Below, piece after piece: positions 45,093 through 54,812 of a DNA stretch of 64,000 nucleotides. This DNA comes from an uncultured Prevotellaceae bacterium. GTDB lineage: Bacteria; Bacteroidota; Bacteroidia; Bacteroidales; Bacteroidaceae. The DNA is taken from assembly GCA_902799905.1 (NCBI GenBank), contig CADCCB010000009.1:18987-82986 (forward strand), read 5' to 3'. Every line of letters starts with the position of its first letter. Within the stretch, counting starts at the first letter, position 1. The notes under the pieces were generated by a model. That model was not told the DNA's origin. It saw only the letters and a list, made by a program, of their open reading frames with translations, and made no database searches. A program made the position numbers and the translations under genes.

Positions 45093-45311
45093 ATGGTTGA
45101 AATAATCATCATCAGCACGTTAATAATTGCTATCTCGGTAGTATTTTTGTGCATAAAACTGGTTTTTCGCAAGGATGGACGCTTCTCATCGCAGCATATC
45201 CACGACTCAAAGGCTATGCGTGAGCGTGGCATCCATTGCGTGATGGACCAGGATCGGGAGATGAGACGAAGCAACCGACTGGCCGTTTCCGAACGAAATA
45301 TCAACAAGTAA
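45093..45311 (+). CDS. Small membrane-anchored protein, 72 aa
   Basis: A 72-aa protein with one N-terminal membrane helix (VEIIIISTLIIAISVVFLCIKLVF) and a charged tail (FSSQHIHDSKAMRERGIHCV, QDREMRR). To my recollection similar short proteins occur in other Bacteroidales in this context. Function unknown. It is followed 17 nt later by the OmpH-like gene, with its own promoter upstream. Confidence 0.7.
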   Translation: MVEIIIISTLIIAISVVFLCIKLVFRKDGRFSSQHIHDSKAMRERGIHCVMDQDREMRRSNRLAVSERNINK

Positions 45312-45327
45312 TAATATCAAAACAAAA

Positions 45328-45936
45328 ATGAAAAAAAACATTCTTTCTTTCTTGGCTATCGCTGCCGTTACTGCCGTGATGACCTCTTGCAACAACTCGA
45401 CCCCTCAGATGGACGAACCCGCAACCGCCAATACTGACTTAGGCGGTGGTATGCGCATTGCATACATTGAGATTGATTCGCTGACCGCTCAGTATGAGTT
45501 CGCCAAGGAGACCTCACTCGAACTGGAGAAGAAGGGTACTAACGCCCGCAACACCATCCAGACCAAGAGCCAGCAGTTGGAGCGCAACGTAGCCAACTTC
45601 CAGCAGAAACTTCAGAACAACGGTTTCACCAGCCGTGAGCAGGCCGAGAACGCCCAGGCTGCCCTTCAGCGTGAGCAGAACAATCTGGTGGCCCTGCAGC
45701 AGCGTCTGGAGACAGAGTTGGCCAACGAGCAGGCCAAGTTCCTGCAGGCTTTCCAGGACAGTCTCGACCACTTCCTTGCCGACTACAATGCCGACAAGAA
45801 GTACGACCTGATCGTCAACAAGGCCGCCATCCTGCTTGCCGACAAGAAGTACGACATCACGGAGGACGTTATCAACGGCATGAACAAGCGTTACAAGAAG
45901 GACGCTGCTCCTGCTGACACGACAAAGACCAATTAA
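45328..45936 (+). CDS. OmpH/Skp-like periplasmic lipoprotein
   Basis: A 202-aa lipoprotein (signal MKKNILSFLAIAAVTAVMTSC, lipobox MTSC). The mature part matches the Skp/OmpH fold: an N-terminal strand IAYIEIDSLTAQYEF, a long Gln/Glu/Lys-rich coiled coil (residues about 60-150), and the C-terminal YDLIVNKAAILLADKKYDIT strand. Skp-type proteins chaperone outer-membrane proteins in the periplasm; here membrane attachment by lipid is expected. Precedes nhaD by 20 nt. Confidence 0.9.
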   Translation: MKKNILSFLAIAAVTAVMTSCNNSTPQMDEPATANTDLGGGMRIAYIEIDSLTAQYEFAKETSLELEKKGTNARNTIQTKSQQLERNVANFQQKLQNNGFTSREQAENAQAALQREQNNLVALQQRLETELANEQAKFLQAFQDSLDHFLADYNADKKYDLIVNKAAILLADKKYDITEDVINGMNKRYKKDAAPADTTKTN

Positions 45937-45955
45937 TACACACAGATAGAATGAG

Positions 45956-47329
45956 ATGACGCTGATCATTGTATTGCTTCTGATTCTCAGTTACCTGCTG
46001 ATAGCAACGGGACACTTGACGGGCGTAAACAAAGGTGCCATCGCCATCTTTCTCGCTGCTATCGGCTGGGTGGTGTACATTTGCTGGGGAACCGACTTCG
46101 TGATGGCTCTCCATCCAGGTGCCTATGCTGAGTTTCTAGGTGATACTGAGGCCAGTAGTCAGAACGTGAAGAACTTCATCTACGACAGCATCTTCCTGAA
46201 ATATGTGGGCAAGGCTGCTGCCGTAGTGATGTATCTGCTGGCTACGATGTCGATTATCGAGATTCTGAACAATAACGGCTGTTTTGACTTCATCCGTGAG
46301 TGGATTCGCACGCGCAACTCCAAGCGTATGCTGTGGACCATCACGCTGGCCACCTTTATATTGTCTGCCAATCTTGACAATCTGACGACGACCATCGTCA
46401 TGCTCATCATCATGCGTGACATCATCAAGAGCCGTCCGCAGCGCATGCTTATCGGTTCTGCCATCATGCTGGCGGCCACCTGTGGCGGTTGCTTCACCGT
46501 TATTGGCGACCCTACAGGACTCATCCTTTGGGGCAATGAGGCTGTGACGGCCACCCAGTTCTCCTCTTATCTGGCCCTTCCGGCTATTGTGTCGTGGGTC
46601 GTTCCTACCATCTTCATCAACCGTCAGTTGCCCTCGCGACTCGACATCGAGTGGACGATGGCTCCCTTCCGTGGCGACGATACCCGTCTGAACCGTTGGC
46701 AGCGCATCCTGATGCTCATCGTGGCCATCGGCGGCCTCTGGTTCGTTCCCACCTTCCTCAGTATCACCCGTCTGCCGGCATTCCTGGGCGCACTGGTTGT
46801 GCTGGGCATCCTGTGGGTGGTCAACGAGGCCTTCAACCGCAAGTTGATGAATGCCGACCAGATGTCGCGTCGCCGTGTGCCTCATGCCATCCAGTACGAG
46901 GCCTATCAGCAGTTGCTTTTCGTGATGGGTATCATGCTGGGTATTGGTGTCATTGGCGAAACGGGCGTGCTGACTGATGTGGCCGACTGGATTGACTCGA
47001 CGATAGACAACTTGTGGGTGGTGGGCATCGTTTCAGGCCTTCTCAGCAGTCTTGTCGACTCGTTTACCATCGCCGTGAGCGACATTGCCCTCTACGATGT
47101 GTGGAGTGCCGGCGACTATGCTCAGAACGGTACTTACTGGAAGGTGATTGCCTACTGTACGGCCGTTGGCGGTTGCTTGCTTTCTGTGGGTAGTGCCAGC
47201 GGTATGGCTCTCATGAAGATGGAACACATCCATCTGGGCTGGTATTTCAAGAATATCACATTCAAGGTGCTCATTGGCTGGCTGGTTGGCTTGGCCATTC
47301 TATGGGCAGAGATTCTGCTTCTTTCTTAA
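45956..47329 (+). CDS. nhaD: Na+/H+ antiporter, NhaD family
   Basis: A 457-aa polytopic membrane protein with about 12 hydrophobic helices. Features: start LIIVLLLILSYLLIATGHL, SANLDNLTTTIVMLI, GGCFTVIGDPTGLILWG and the second half with SSLVDSFTIAVSDIALYD and GSASGMALMKMEHI. NhaD exchangers expel Na+ for H+; together with a sodium- or proton-pumping Rnf this would link redox energy to ion homeostasis. Closely follows the OmpH-like gene. Confidence 0.92.
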   Translation: MTLIIVLLLILSYLLIATGHLTGVNKGAIAIFLAAIGWVVYICWGTDFVMALHPGAYAEFLGDTEASSQNVKNFIYDSIFLKYVGKAAAVVMYLLATMSIIEILNNNGCFDFIREWIRTRNSKRMLWTITLATFILSANLDNLTTTIVMLIIMRDIIKSRPQRMLIGSAIMLAATCGGCFTVIGDPTGLILWGNEAVTATQFSSYLALPAIVSWVVPTIFINRQLPSRLDIEWTMAPFRGDDTRLNRWQRILMLIVAIGGLWFVPTFLSITRLPAFLGALVVLGILWVVNEAFNRKLMNADQMSRRRVPHAIQYEAYQQLLFVMGIMLGIGVIGETGVLTDVADWIDSTIDNLWVVGIVSGLLSSLVDSFTIAVSDIALYDVWSAGDYAQNGTYWKVIAYCTAVGGCLLSVGSASGMALMKMEHIHLGWYFKNITFKVLIGWLVGLAILWAEILLLS

Positions 47330-47345
47330 TCCTCATTTTTAGGTA

Positions 47346-47376
47346 TTGCGGCTTTTGCGTGAAAGTCGTATCTTTG
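47346..47376 (+). promoter_or_regulatory. Promoter of feoAB
   Basis: TTGC at 47346-47349, 19-nt spacer, TATCTTTG at 47369-47376; only 8 nt to the ATG, so the leader is extremely short. I saw no clear Fur box. Confidence 0.65.
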
Positions 47377-47384
47377 CAACCACA

Positions 47385-49727
47385 ATGAAACTATCAGAAC
47401 TTAAAACGGGTGAGCAGGGCGTCATCGTCAAAGTGCTGGGTCATGGTGGCTTCCGCAAGCGCATCATAGAGATGGGGTTCGTTAAGGGCAAGACCGTCGA
47501 GGTGTTGCTAAATGCGCCGTTGCAGGATCCTGTGAAATACAAGATCATGGGCTATGAGGTGTCGCTACGCCATCAGGAGGCCGACATGATCGAGGTGGTG
47601 TCGGCCAGTTCTGTCGTCCCGTCCGAGACATTCTCTGCCCATGTCAGCGTGGAAGAGCACGAGGAAGACTACCTGCAGCATATAGCGTGGGAGAAGCGAC
47701 GCACCATCCATGTAGCCCTGATAGGCAACCCTAATTGCGGCAAGACGTCACTCTTCAACTATGCCAGCGGTGCCCATGCCCATGTGGGCAACTATTCCGG
47801 CGTCACTGTCGATGCCACTGAGGCCCATGCCGAGATGTTCGGCTATGAGTTCCTGCTGACCGACCTCCCAGGCACCTATTCGCTGTCTTGTTATTCGCCC
47901 GAGGAACTCTACGTGAGGAAGCACCTGACGGAGCAGATGCCCGATGTGGTCATCAATGTGGTCGATGCCTCCAACCTCGAGCGCAACCTCTATCTGACCA
48001 CACAGTTGGTCGATATGAACGTGCGTATGGTGTGTGCCCTGAATATGTATGACGAGTTTGAGCGTCGTGGCGACCATCTTGACATCCCTGTCCTGTCGTC
48101 GCTTTTCGGCATGCCCATGATTCCTACGTCGTTCAAGTCGGGTAGGGGCGTGAAGGAACTCTTCCGCGCCGTCATCCAGGTCTATGAGGGTGCCGACAAG
48201 TCTGTGCGCCACCTGCACATCAACTACGGCCATGAGATAGAGCAGGGCATCAGTCATATCCAGCAATACCTGAAGACCGACGAGCATATCCGCCAGCGCT
48301 ATTCTACGCGATACTTGGCCATCAAACTGCTGGAGCACGATAGCGAGGTGCTACGGTATGTGGGTCAGCACTTTGCCGAGGAGCACAAACCTGAGGACCG
48401 CCGCCGTCTGTTAACGGCGCGCGACAAGGCCGCTTCGCGTGTGAAGGATGAGACGGGTACCGATTCCGAGACGGCTATCATGGACGCCAAATACGGTTTC
48501 ATCAACGGTGCGCTGAAGGAGGCCGGCTACATGACGGGTGCCAAGGAGGACACCTACCGTGTGACCCATCTCATAGACCGTGTGCTGTCCAACCGCTGGC
48601 TGGGCTTCCCCATCTTCTTCCTCATTCTCTTTGTGATGTTCCAGACCACTTTCGCCCTGGGTCAGTATCCGATGGACTGGATAGAGTGGGGTGTCGACAA
48701 GATAGGTGAGTGGGTAGGTCAGAGCCTGTCTGAGGGGCCCCTGCGCTCGATGATCGTCGATGGTGTCATCGGCGGCGTGGGCAGCGTCATCGTGTTCCTG
48801 CCTCAGATCCTCATTCTCTACTGTTTCATCTCGCTCATGGAAGACTCGGGTTACATGGCCCGTGCGGCCTTCATCATGGACCGCCTGATGCACAAGATGG
48901 GACTTCACGGCAAGTCGTTCATCCCGCTGGTGATGGGCTTCGGCTGTAATGTGCCGGCCGTGATGGCGACGCGTACCATAGAGAGCCGTCGCTCGCGTTT
49001 CATCACGATGATGATCATTCCATTCATGTCGTGTTCCGCGCGCCTACCTATTTATATTATGATTGTCGGCACGTTCTTCGCAGCCCAATACCGTCCGTGG
49101 GTCATGCTCTCGCTCTATGCCTTCGGCATCCTGCTGGCGGTGGTCGTGAGCAAGGTGATGGCCACATTCATCCTGAAGGGCGAGGACACGCCGTTCGTGA
49201 TGGAACTGCCGCCTTACCGCTGGCCCACCACGAAGGCCATCGTGCGCCATACATGGGAGAAGGGCAAGGAGTATCTGAAGAAGATGGGCGGCATCATCCT
49301 CGTGGCCAGCATCGTTGTCTGGGCCCTCGGCTATTTCCCCCACGACGACAGTCTTTCCCCACAGCAGCAACACGAGCAGTCGTACATCGGACAGATGGGT
49401 AAGACCGTAGAGCCCGTCTTTGCGCCTCAGGGCTTCAACTGGAAACTCGATGTCAGCCTTATTGCCGGTATCGGTGCCAAGGAGATCGTGGCCAGTTCCA
49501 TCGGCGTGCTCTATCATGGCGACAGTCTGCAGAACGAGATTTCCACGCCCGTGGCCTATGCCTACCTGCTCTTTGTGCTCATCTATTTCCCCTGCCTGGC
49601 CACCGTCGTGGCTATCAAAAACGAAACAGGATCATGGCGTTGGGCGCTCTTCGCGGCCCTTTACACCACGACCCTGGCATGGGTCATCTCAGCCATAGCC
49701 AAGCCATTGCTGAGCCTGTTCCTGTAA
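47385..49727 (+). CDS. feoB: Fused FeoA-FeoB ferrous iron transporter
   Basis: A 780-aa protein. Residues 1-75 are a FeoA-like SH3 domain (LGHGGFRKRIIEMGFVKGKTVEV). The GTPase domain follows (GNPNCGKTSLFNYASG, DLPGTYSLSCYSPEE, NVVDASNLERNL), then the membrane gates (GFGCNVPAVMATRTIESRRSRF, GIGAKEIVASSIGVLY) with about 10 helices. It imports Fe2+ across the inner membrane. FeoA-FeoB fusion is common in Bacteroidetes. The start was set at MKLSELKTG because the promoter lies inside the longer frame. Confidence 0.96.
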   Translation: MKLSELKTGEQGVIVKVLGHGGFRKRIIEMGFVKGKTVEVLLNAPLQDPVKYKIMGYEVSLRHQEADMIEVVSASSVVPSETFSAHVSVEEHEEDYLQHIAWEKRRTIHVALIGNPNCGKTSLFNYASGAHAHVGNYSGVTVDATEAHAEMFGYEFLLTDLPGTYSLSCYSPEELYVRKHLTEQMPDVVINVVDASNLERNLYLTTQLVDMNVRMVCALNMYDEFERRGDHLDIPVLSSLFGMPMIPTSFKSGRGVKELFRAVIQVYEGADKSVRHLHINYGHEIEQGISHIQQYLKTDEHIRQRYSTRYLAIKLLEHDSEVLRYVGQHFAEEHKPEDRRRLLTARDKAASRVKDETGTDSETAIMDAKYGFINGALKEAGYMTGAKEDTYRVTHLIDRVLSNRWLGFPIFFLILFVMFQTTFALGQYPMDWIEWGVDKIGEWVGQSLSEGPLRSMIVDGVIGGVGSVIVFLPQILILYCFISLMEDSGYMARAAFIMDRLMHKMGLHGKSFIPLVMGFGCNVPAVMATRTIESRRSRFITMMIIPFMSCSARLPIYIMIVGTFFAAQYRPWVMLSLYAFGILLAVVVSKVMATFILKGEDTPFVMELPPYRWPTTKAIVRHTWEKGKEYLKKMGGIILVASIVVWALGYFPHDDSLSPQQQHEQSYIGQMGKTVEPVFAPQGFNWKLDVSLIAGIGAKEIVASSIGVLYHGDSLQNEISTPVAYAYLLFVLIYFPCLATVVAIKNETGSWRWALFAALYTTTLAWVISAIAKPLLSLFL

Positions 49728-49738
49728 AACGATTACCT

Positions 49739-51886
49739 CTACACCTTCATCGAGAGTGATATGCGGTGACGGCGCTGGTCTATCTCAAGCACCTTCACAG
49801 TGACGTGCTGATGCAGTTTGACCACATCGGTGGGATGTGAGATGCGTCGGTTGGCTATCTGTGAGATGTGCACCAGTCCGTCCTGATGGACACCGATGTC
49901 CACGAAGGCGCCGAAGTTGGTGATGTTGGTCACGATGCCGGGCAGTATCATGCCTGGCTCCAGGTCGTCGATAGTCTGCACGCGGCTGTCGAACTCAAAC
50001 TCCTCCAGTTGCTCGCGCGGGTCGCGTCCAGGCTTCTCCAGTTCCTTCATGATGTCGGTGAGGGTGGGCAGGCCGATGTCCTTCGTCGCATATTGCTCAA
50101 TCTTGATCTGCGCGCGCAGTTCTTTTTGTTCTATCAAGTCCTGAACGGTACACCGCAAGTCGCGGGCCATCTGTTCCACGATGGCATAACTCTCGGGATG
50201 CACGGCACTATTGTCCAGCGGGTTCCTGGCTCCGGGGATGCGCAGGAAACCAGCACACTGCTGGAAGGCCGTCGGCCCCAGGCGTGGCACCTTCTTCAGT
50301 TGGGCACGAGAGGTGAAGGCGCCGTTCTCCCTCCTGTAGTCAATGATGTTTTTGGCCAGTGAGGGGCCCAGTCCGCTGACGTACTGCAGCAGGTGCGAGG
50401 AGGCGGTGTTCAGGTTGACGCCCACCTGGTTGACGCAACTCTCCACGGTCATGTCGAGTTGATGCTTCAGTTTCGCCTGGTCCACGTCGTGCTGATACTG
50501 TCCCACACCAATGCTCTTCGGGTCGATTTTCACCAGTTCGGCTAGCGGGTCCATCAGTCGGCGACCTATCGAGACGGCGCCACGCACGGTGACATCCTCG
50601 TCGGGGAACTCTTCGCGCGCTGTCTTTGAGGCCGAATAGACCGAAGCACCGTCTTCGCTGACCACGAAGATGGTGGGCGTTGATTTCGTCAACGCCATCT
50701 CCTTCAGCGCTTCTTCCACAAAGGCCCTTGTCTCGCGGCTGGCGGTGCCGTTGCCGATGGAGATGGCCTCTATCTGGTAGTCCTTCACCATCTGTTGCAG
50801 GTGGATGGTGGCCTGCATGCGCTTGTTCACGGGCGGGTGGGGGAAGATGGCCTCGTGGTGTAGCAGGTTGCCCTGTGCGTCCAGGCATACCACCTTGCAG
50901 CCCGTCCTGAAGCCGGGGTCGATGCCCATCACGCGCTTCTGTCCCAGCGGTGCACCCAGTAGCAATTGCCGCAGGTTCTCGGCAAACACGCGGATGGCGT
51001 CGCTGTCGGCCTGCTCCTTGCTCAAGCCGAAGAACTCCGTCTCTATCGAGGGCTTCAGCAGTCGCTTGTAGCCGTCTTCCAGAGCCTCGGCCACCAGTAT
51101 GCCGCAAGGCGTCTTTCCATAGACATAGTGGCGTGCCAGACGCTCTATGCACTCGTCATCGTCTACCGGGTCGATGCTCAGGCGCAGGATGCCCTCGGCC
51201 TCGCCGCGACGCATGGCCAGCATGCGGTGGCTGGAGCAGCGTTTGAGCGGCTCTTTCCAGTCGAAGTAGTCGCTGTATTTCGCAGCCTCGTCGCTGTCGG
51301 CCTTCGCCTTCACCACCTTCGAGATGATGATGGCCGTACGGCGGAAGAAGCCTCTGATCTTCTGGCGGCTCTGCTCGTCCTCACTGATTGTCTCGGCGAT
51401 GATGTCTTGTGCGCCACGCAGGCAGTCCGAGACGGGCAAACCGTCTCGCACGAAGGGGCGTGCTGCCTCTTCAGGGTCGCTGGTGCGCTGTCGCATCAGT
51501 ATCTTCGCCAGCGGCTCCAGTCCCTGTTCGCGGGCCAACTGTGCCCTGGTTCTGCGTCGTGGCTTGTAGGGCAGGTAGATGTCCTCCAGTTCCGTGGCAT
51601 CCCAGCATTCGTCGATGCGCTTCTGCAGTTCGGGCGTCATCTTCTCCTGACTGGTTATGGCCTTGACGATGGTCTCCTTACGCTTGCTGATCTCTTTCAG
51701 CCGTTCGTTCTCATCGCTGATGGCTGCTATCTGTACCTCGTCCAGTCCGCCCGTGCGTTCCTTGCGATAGCGTGAGATGAACGGGATGGTACAGCCCTCT
51801 TCCAGCAGAGAGAGCGTGTTGCCTACAGCCTCCATATTGAGTTTCAGGCTGTCGGCTATCAGTTTCGTGATGATGTTCTTTTCCAT
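49739..51886 (-). CDS. tex: Tex family RNA-binding transcription accessory protein
   Basis: A 715-aa nucleic-acid-binding protein. Order of domains: N-terminal Tex domain (SLLEEGCTIPFISRYRKERTGGLDE), YqgF/RNase H-like (VMGIDPGFRTGCKVVCLD), helix-hairpin-helix pair (VNLNTASSHLLQYVSGLGPSLAKNII, AQLKKVPRLGPTAFQQCAGFLRI), and a C-terminal S1 domain (LEPGMILPGIVTNITNFGAFVDIGVHQDGLVHISQI). It is convergent with feoAB, the stops 11 nt apart. Confidence 0.96.
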   Translation of the reverse strand: MEKNIITKLIADSLKLNMEAVGNTLSLLEEGCTIPFISRYRKERTGGLDEVQIAAISDENERLKEISKRKETIVKAITSQEKMTPELQKRIDECWDATELEDIYLPYKPRRRTRAQLAREQGLEPLAKILMRQRTSDPEEAARPFVRDGLPVSDCLRGAQDIIAETISEDEQSRQKIRGFFRRTAIIISKVVKAKADSDEAAKYSDYFDWKEPLKRCSSHRMLAMRRGEAEGILRLSIDPVDDDECIERLARHYVYGKTPCGILVAEALEDGYKRLLKPSIETEFFGLSKEQADSDAIRVFAENLRQLLLGAPLGQKRVMGIDPGFRTGCKVVCLDAQGNLLHHEAIFPHPPVNKRMQATIHLQQMVKDYQIEAISIGNGTASRETRAFVEEALKEMALTKSTPTIFVVSEDGASVYSASKTAREEFPDEDVTVRGAVSIGRRLMDPLAELVKIDPKSIGVGQYQHDVDQAKLKHQLDMTVESCVNQVGVNLNTASSHLLQYVSGLGPSLAKNIIDYRRENGAFTSRAQLKKVPRLGPTAFQQCAGFLRIPGARNPLDNSAVHPESYAIVEQMARDLRCTVQDLIEQKELRAQIKIEQYATKDIGLPTLTDIMKELEKPGRDPREQLEEFEFDSRVQTIDDLEPGMILPGIVTNITNFGAFVDIGVHQDGLVHISQIANRRISHPTDVVKLHQHVTVKVLEIDQRRHRISLSMKV

Positions 51887-51923
51887 ATTGCAAGCTCAAA
51901 ATCAGGGACAATTAAAACCTCTG

Positions 51924-53045
51924 TTAACTCTCAATAAACTGTGCGGGAGTCATGCCGGTGTATTTCTTGAAGACGGTTTGGAAATAACTGCGGGAGCCGA
52001 AACCGCATTTCTCTGCAATGGTGTCGTTCGACCATTCCGGGTTCTCCTTCAACATCCGCTTAGCCTCCTCGATGCGGTGCCACGTGATCCACGGGTTAAA
52101 CAACTCCTGCTCGGTACCCTTCAGCCACGCCGTCAACAGGTAGCGCGGTATCTTCATCTCGTCGGCAGCCGTCTGGATGGTGATGCCGCTATGCAGGTGA
52201 CCTTTCCTGCTGAGCCATTGCTCCACGGCCTTGCCCACGCGCTGACGGTCCTCCTCACGCACCGTCTTCTCGTGACTGGCCTTCGCTTCCTCGCTGTCCT
52301 CGTGCTCGCTGCCATCCTCAGCGTCCTGCACCGTCTGCTGGCGCCGATGGTCAATGCCGTAACTGTAGAAGTTGATGACGGTGTAGGAGATGCTATACAG
52401 GATGCCTACCGAATAGACCAGCAAGAGTGGCCCCGTCCAGAAGATGACGAAGGGGGCAAACAGTCCTATCAGCGTAAGTTGCATGACGCTGTTCCTCATC
52501 CACCTGACCACATCTTCCGTTTCCTTGTCGTAGTAGTCGTCCAGCGTCCTTTTCAACCGTATGAACCCATGGAACAGTTGCCACGAATAGTATATCTGCA
52601 TCAGCGAGAAGACGACAGCCACCGTCATCTCCGTATTCCTCAGTGCTGCCGTGTCATCCAGCACTTGATGACCGTTCAGTCTGTTCACGCCCATCAGCGC
52701 CATGGCCACGAGGGGATAACTAATGAGGCCGATCAGCCACTCACGCCGCCTCACATGCCCCTGACGCTGCAGGTTCAGAAGACTCAGGCACAGCAGCCAT
52801 ACGCACGGCATAAAGAACAGCAGGTTCACCAGCACGCCCTGTGTCACCCCCATCTGCCGGAAGTGCAGCGTGTATTGCAACAGGAACTGAACCGATAGCA
52901 ACAGCGTTCCTGCAGCCATCAGCCAGCGCGAACTGTTGAACACCCTGCTCCCCACAGACCATAATGGCAGCATGAAGGCCAGCATCAGCGTCAGGCCTCC
53001 CGTCAGTATCATTGCCGCAAACTGTATATGCTCCAAGGGTATCAT
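51924..53045 (-). CDS. Membrane-bound AraC-family regulator
   Basis: A 373-aa protein. The N-terminal about 210 residues hold around six membrane helices; the C-terminal part has an AraC helix-turn-helix (ITIQTAADEMKIPRYLLTAWLK.., WSNDTIAEKCGFGSRSYFQTVFKKYTGMTPAQF). Between them is a highly charged linker (DAEDGSEHEDSEEAKASHEK). This layout is common next to fimbrial genes in Prevotella and Bacteroides, so regulation of the divergent fimbrillin operon is likely but inferred. Confidence 0.88.
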   Translation of the reverse strand: MIPLEHIQFAAMILTGGLTLMLAFMLPLWSVGSRVFNSSRWLMAAGTLLLSVQFLLQYTLHFRQMGVTQGVLVNLLFFMPCVWLLCLSLLNLQRQGHVRRREWLIGLISYPLVAMALMGVNRLNGHQVLDDTAALRNTEMTVAVVFSLMQIYYSWQLFHGFIRLKRTLDDYYDKETEDVVRWMRNSVMQLTLIGLFAPFVIFWTGPLLLVYSVGILYSISYTVINFYSYGIDHRRQQTVQDAEDGSEHEDSEEAKASHEKTVREEDRQRVGKAVEQWLSRKGHLHSGITIQTAADEMKIPRYLLTAWLKGTEQELFNPWITWHRIEEAKRMLKENPEWSNDTIAEKCGFGSRSYFQTVFKKYTGMTPAQFIES

Positions 53046-53070
53046 TGTCGTCCCTATGCTTTTTACGGTG

Positions 53071-53078
53071 CAAAGGTA
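53071..53078 (-). promoter_or_regulatory. -7 box of the AraC regulator
   Basis: Minus-strand TACCTTTG, 26 nt before the start codon. Confidence 0.5.
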
Positions 53079-53195
53079 AGGAATATTGCAGAAAAAGCCA
53101 AAAAAGGTGTTAGAATTCTCGCAATTTTAACACCAAATTCTCTATTTTCTAACACCATTGTGTGTTTTTATACACTTATATTCGTATGTGTATTG

Positions 53196-53203
53196 TAACT
53201 TTG
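53196..53203 (+). promoter_or_regulatory. -7 box upstream of the fimbrillin region
   Basis: TAACTTTG in the divergent intergenic region. No matching -33. It would transcribe the short fragment at 53269 and the fimbrillin gene. The upstream sequence 53100-53160 is unusually T- and A-rich with two TAACACCA copies in inverted or direct order that might be regulator sites. Confidence 0.45.
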
Positions 53204-53268
53204 CAGTCGCAAAAGGATAATAATAACCGCTGCAAGGTCATCCATGAACCTTAACCATTAACCATTCA

Positions 53269-53394
53269 ATGTTAGAAGAACGACTATACACCATTGTGTT
53301 GCTGTTGTCGGCAGGTATCAATGTCATCATGGCTTGTGCCCTGTTCAACGGCAACTTTATGTTTCGTGACTATGCCGTCTATCGAGTAGGGTAG
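53269..53394 (+). pseudogene. 5' fragment of a membrane regulator-like gene
   Basis: A 41-codon frame starting MLEERLYTIVLLLSAGINVI with one membrane helix and ending abruptly at RVG-stop. It reads like the beginning of a membrane AraC-type regulator of the kind encoded next door on the other strand, cut after the first helix. It could instead be a genuine 41-aa membrane peptide. Confidence 0.4.
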
Positions 53395-53445
53395 GGCGTG
53401 TGAATCATGCGATAGATCCGATAATCATTAAAAGTGGTAATAAAT

Positions 53446-54774
53446 ATGACACAAAAAACATTTAGATCGTTTTCAAGGGCAGCGATGATGTTGCTCACAC
53501 TTGTCATGGCCGGTTGCTCCAGCGACGACAGCGTTATCGACACTCCGCAGCAGCCCGAGAACAAGAACAATGTAGTAACCTTGACCACCACCGTCAGCAT
53601 GGACGGCGGAGCCACCACCCGCGCACTGACCAGCGGCGGCGTGAAGACGTTTGCCGCCGGCGAGACGATGGCCGTGATTTATAATAACGGAACATCGACG
53701 GTGAAGGCCGTGAGCCATGAACTTCAAGTTGGTGACATCACCAACGACGGCAAGAATGCAACCTTCACCTTTGACCTCGAAACTCCCAACACGTCGGTGG
53801 ACGTGACCTACATCTATCCTGCAGCGATGGCTGGTAATACTGGCGTGAACTACTCCAATCTCTACTGGCAGGACGGCACACTGGCAACCCTCGCCAGCAA
53901 TTTTGACTTGGCTACTAAAACCGCAGCTTGGGAAGGAACTTCTCTTCCAAGTGCGACGCTCGAGAACCAACTCGCCATCCTGGTCATCACCCTCAAGGAT
54001 AACGCTGAGACGCCAGCCGAAATCACCAGCGGCATTACGAACCTTGTTCTCAGCGACGGCACCAACGCCTACACCGTCTCCGGCCATGATTCAGATGGTC
54101 ACATCTACGTCGCCATACGTCCAACGAACAAAGCCGACATCTCGATTACCGCTACCGACGGCTCGAAGAACTACAAGAAGTCATTGGCCGGCAAGACCTA
54201 CTCTGCAAATAATGGCTATAATGTCAGTTGGAGAATGCAGGCTACCTACAATGACCCCCAAGGTAATGAAATCCAAGATGATGGCGTTGTCAGCTGGCTC
54301 AGACTCTACGGCTTTACACAGGCCGACATTGACGCCCTTGGCAGCAACGAAGCTGCTACGGATAAGCTATATGAGTGCTGGCTGTACAACTGCGACTTCA
54401 GGGTAGATGGTGCAGGCGGTTCTGTAAGCGTAATCAACACTACGCCCGAAGGCGATTACATCAAAACCGCCACGGTGCAGCTCACCCGCAAGGCGCCGTT
54501 AGGAGCCATAAACGGCTATCTCTATCTCTATGCCAATACTAACGACGAACCGATTCAGGAAGAGGCTGTTCAGTTCTTAGGCGACAACAATAATCCGGAC
54601 TTCCCCATTGCCCCAACCACAGGTACAGTCACACAGACCGCGACAGCAACCATTGACACAAACGTCGTTCTTGCTACGACTATTACGGCCGAAATCATTC
54701 CGTTTATCCCAAACGAGCCAGAACAGTGGGAGGAGCCAGTGGAAGACCCTGTGGACGACCCAGGTGAAGAATAA
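53446..54774 (+). CDS. Fimbrillin-family lipoprotein (type V pilus-like)
   Basis: A 442-aa lipoprotein. The signal peptide ends in the lipobox VMAGC, followed by SSDDS. The region TTRALTSGGVKTFAAGETMAVIYNNG and the YIYPA segment with later beta-sandwich repeats match the fimbrillin/Mfa-like family that builds type V pili in Bacteroidales. The C-terminal tail is Pro/Glu/Asp-rich (EPVEDPVDDPGEE). The nominal start 12 nt upstream is a GTG; the ATG at 53446 gives the normal signal peptide. Confidence 0.85.
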   Translation: MTQKTFRSFSRAAMMLLTLVMAGCSSDDSVIDTPQQPENKNNVVTLTTTVSMDGGATTRALTSGGVKTFAAGETMAVIYNNGTSTVKAVSHELQVGDITNDGKNATFTFDLETPNTSVDVTYIYPAAMAGNTGVNYSNLYWQDGTLATLASNFDLATKTAAWEGTSLPSATLENQLAILVITLKDNAETPAEITSGITNLVLSDGTNAYTVSGHDSDGHIYVAIRPTNKADISITATDGSKNYKKSLAGKTYSANNGYNVSWRMQATYNDPQGNEIQDDGVVSWLRLYGFTQADIDALGSNEAATDKLYECWLYNCDFRVDGAGGSVSVINTTPEGDYIKTATVQLTRKAPLGAINGYLYLYANTNDEPIQEEAVQFLGDNNNPDFPIAPTTGTVTQTATATIDTNVVLATTITAEIIPFIPNEPEQWEEPVEDPVDDPGEE

Positions 54775-54812
54775 TTTTAAGAACAGATAAACCAAACATT
54801 AGTATATAAACA

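Noticed and set aside
50340-51152. 270-codon minus-strand alternative frame inside tex
   Set aside because: Arg/Gly/His-rich out-of-frame reading of tex; the tex frame carries all domains.
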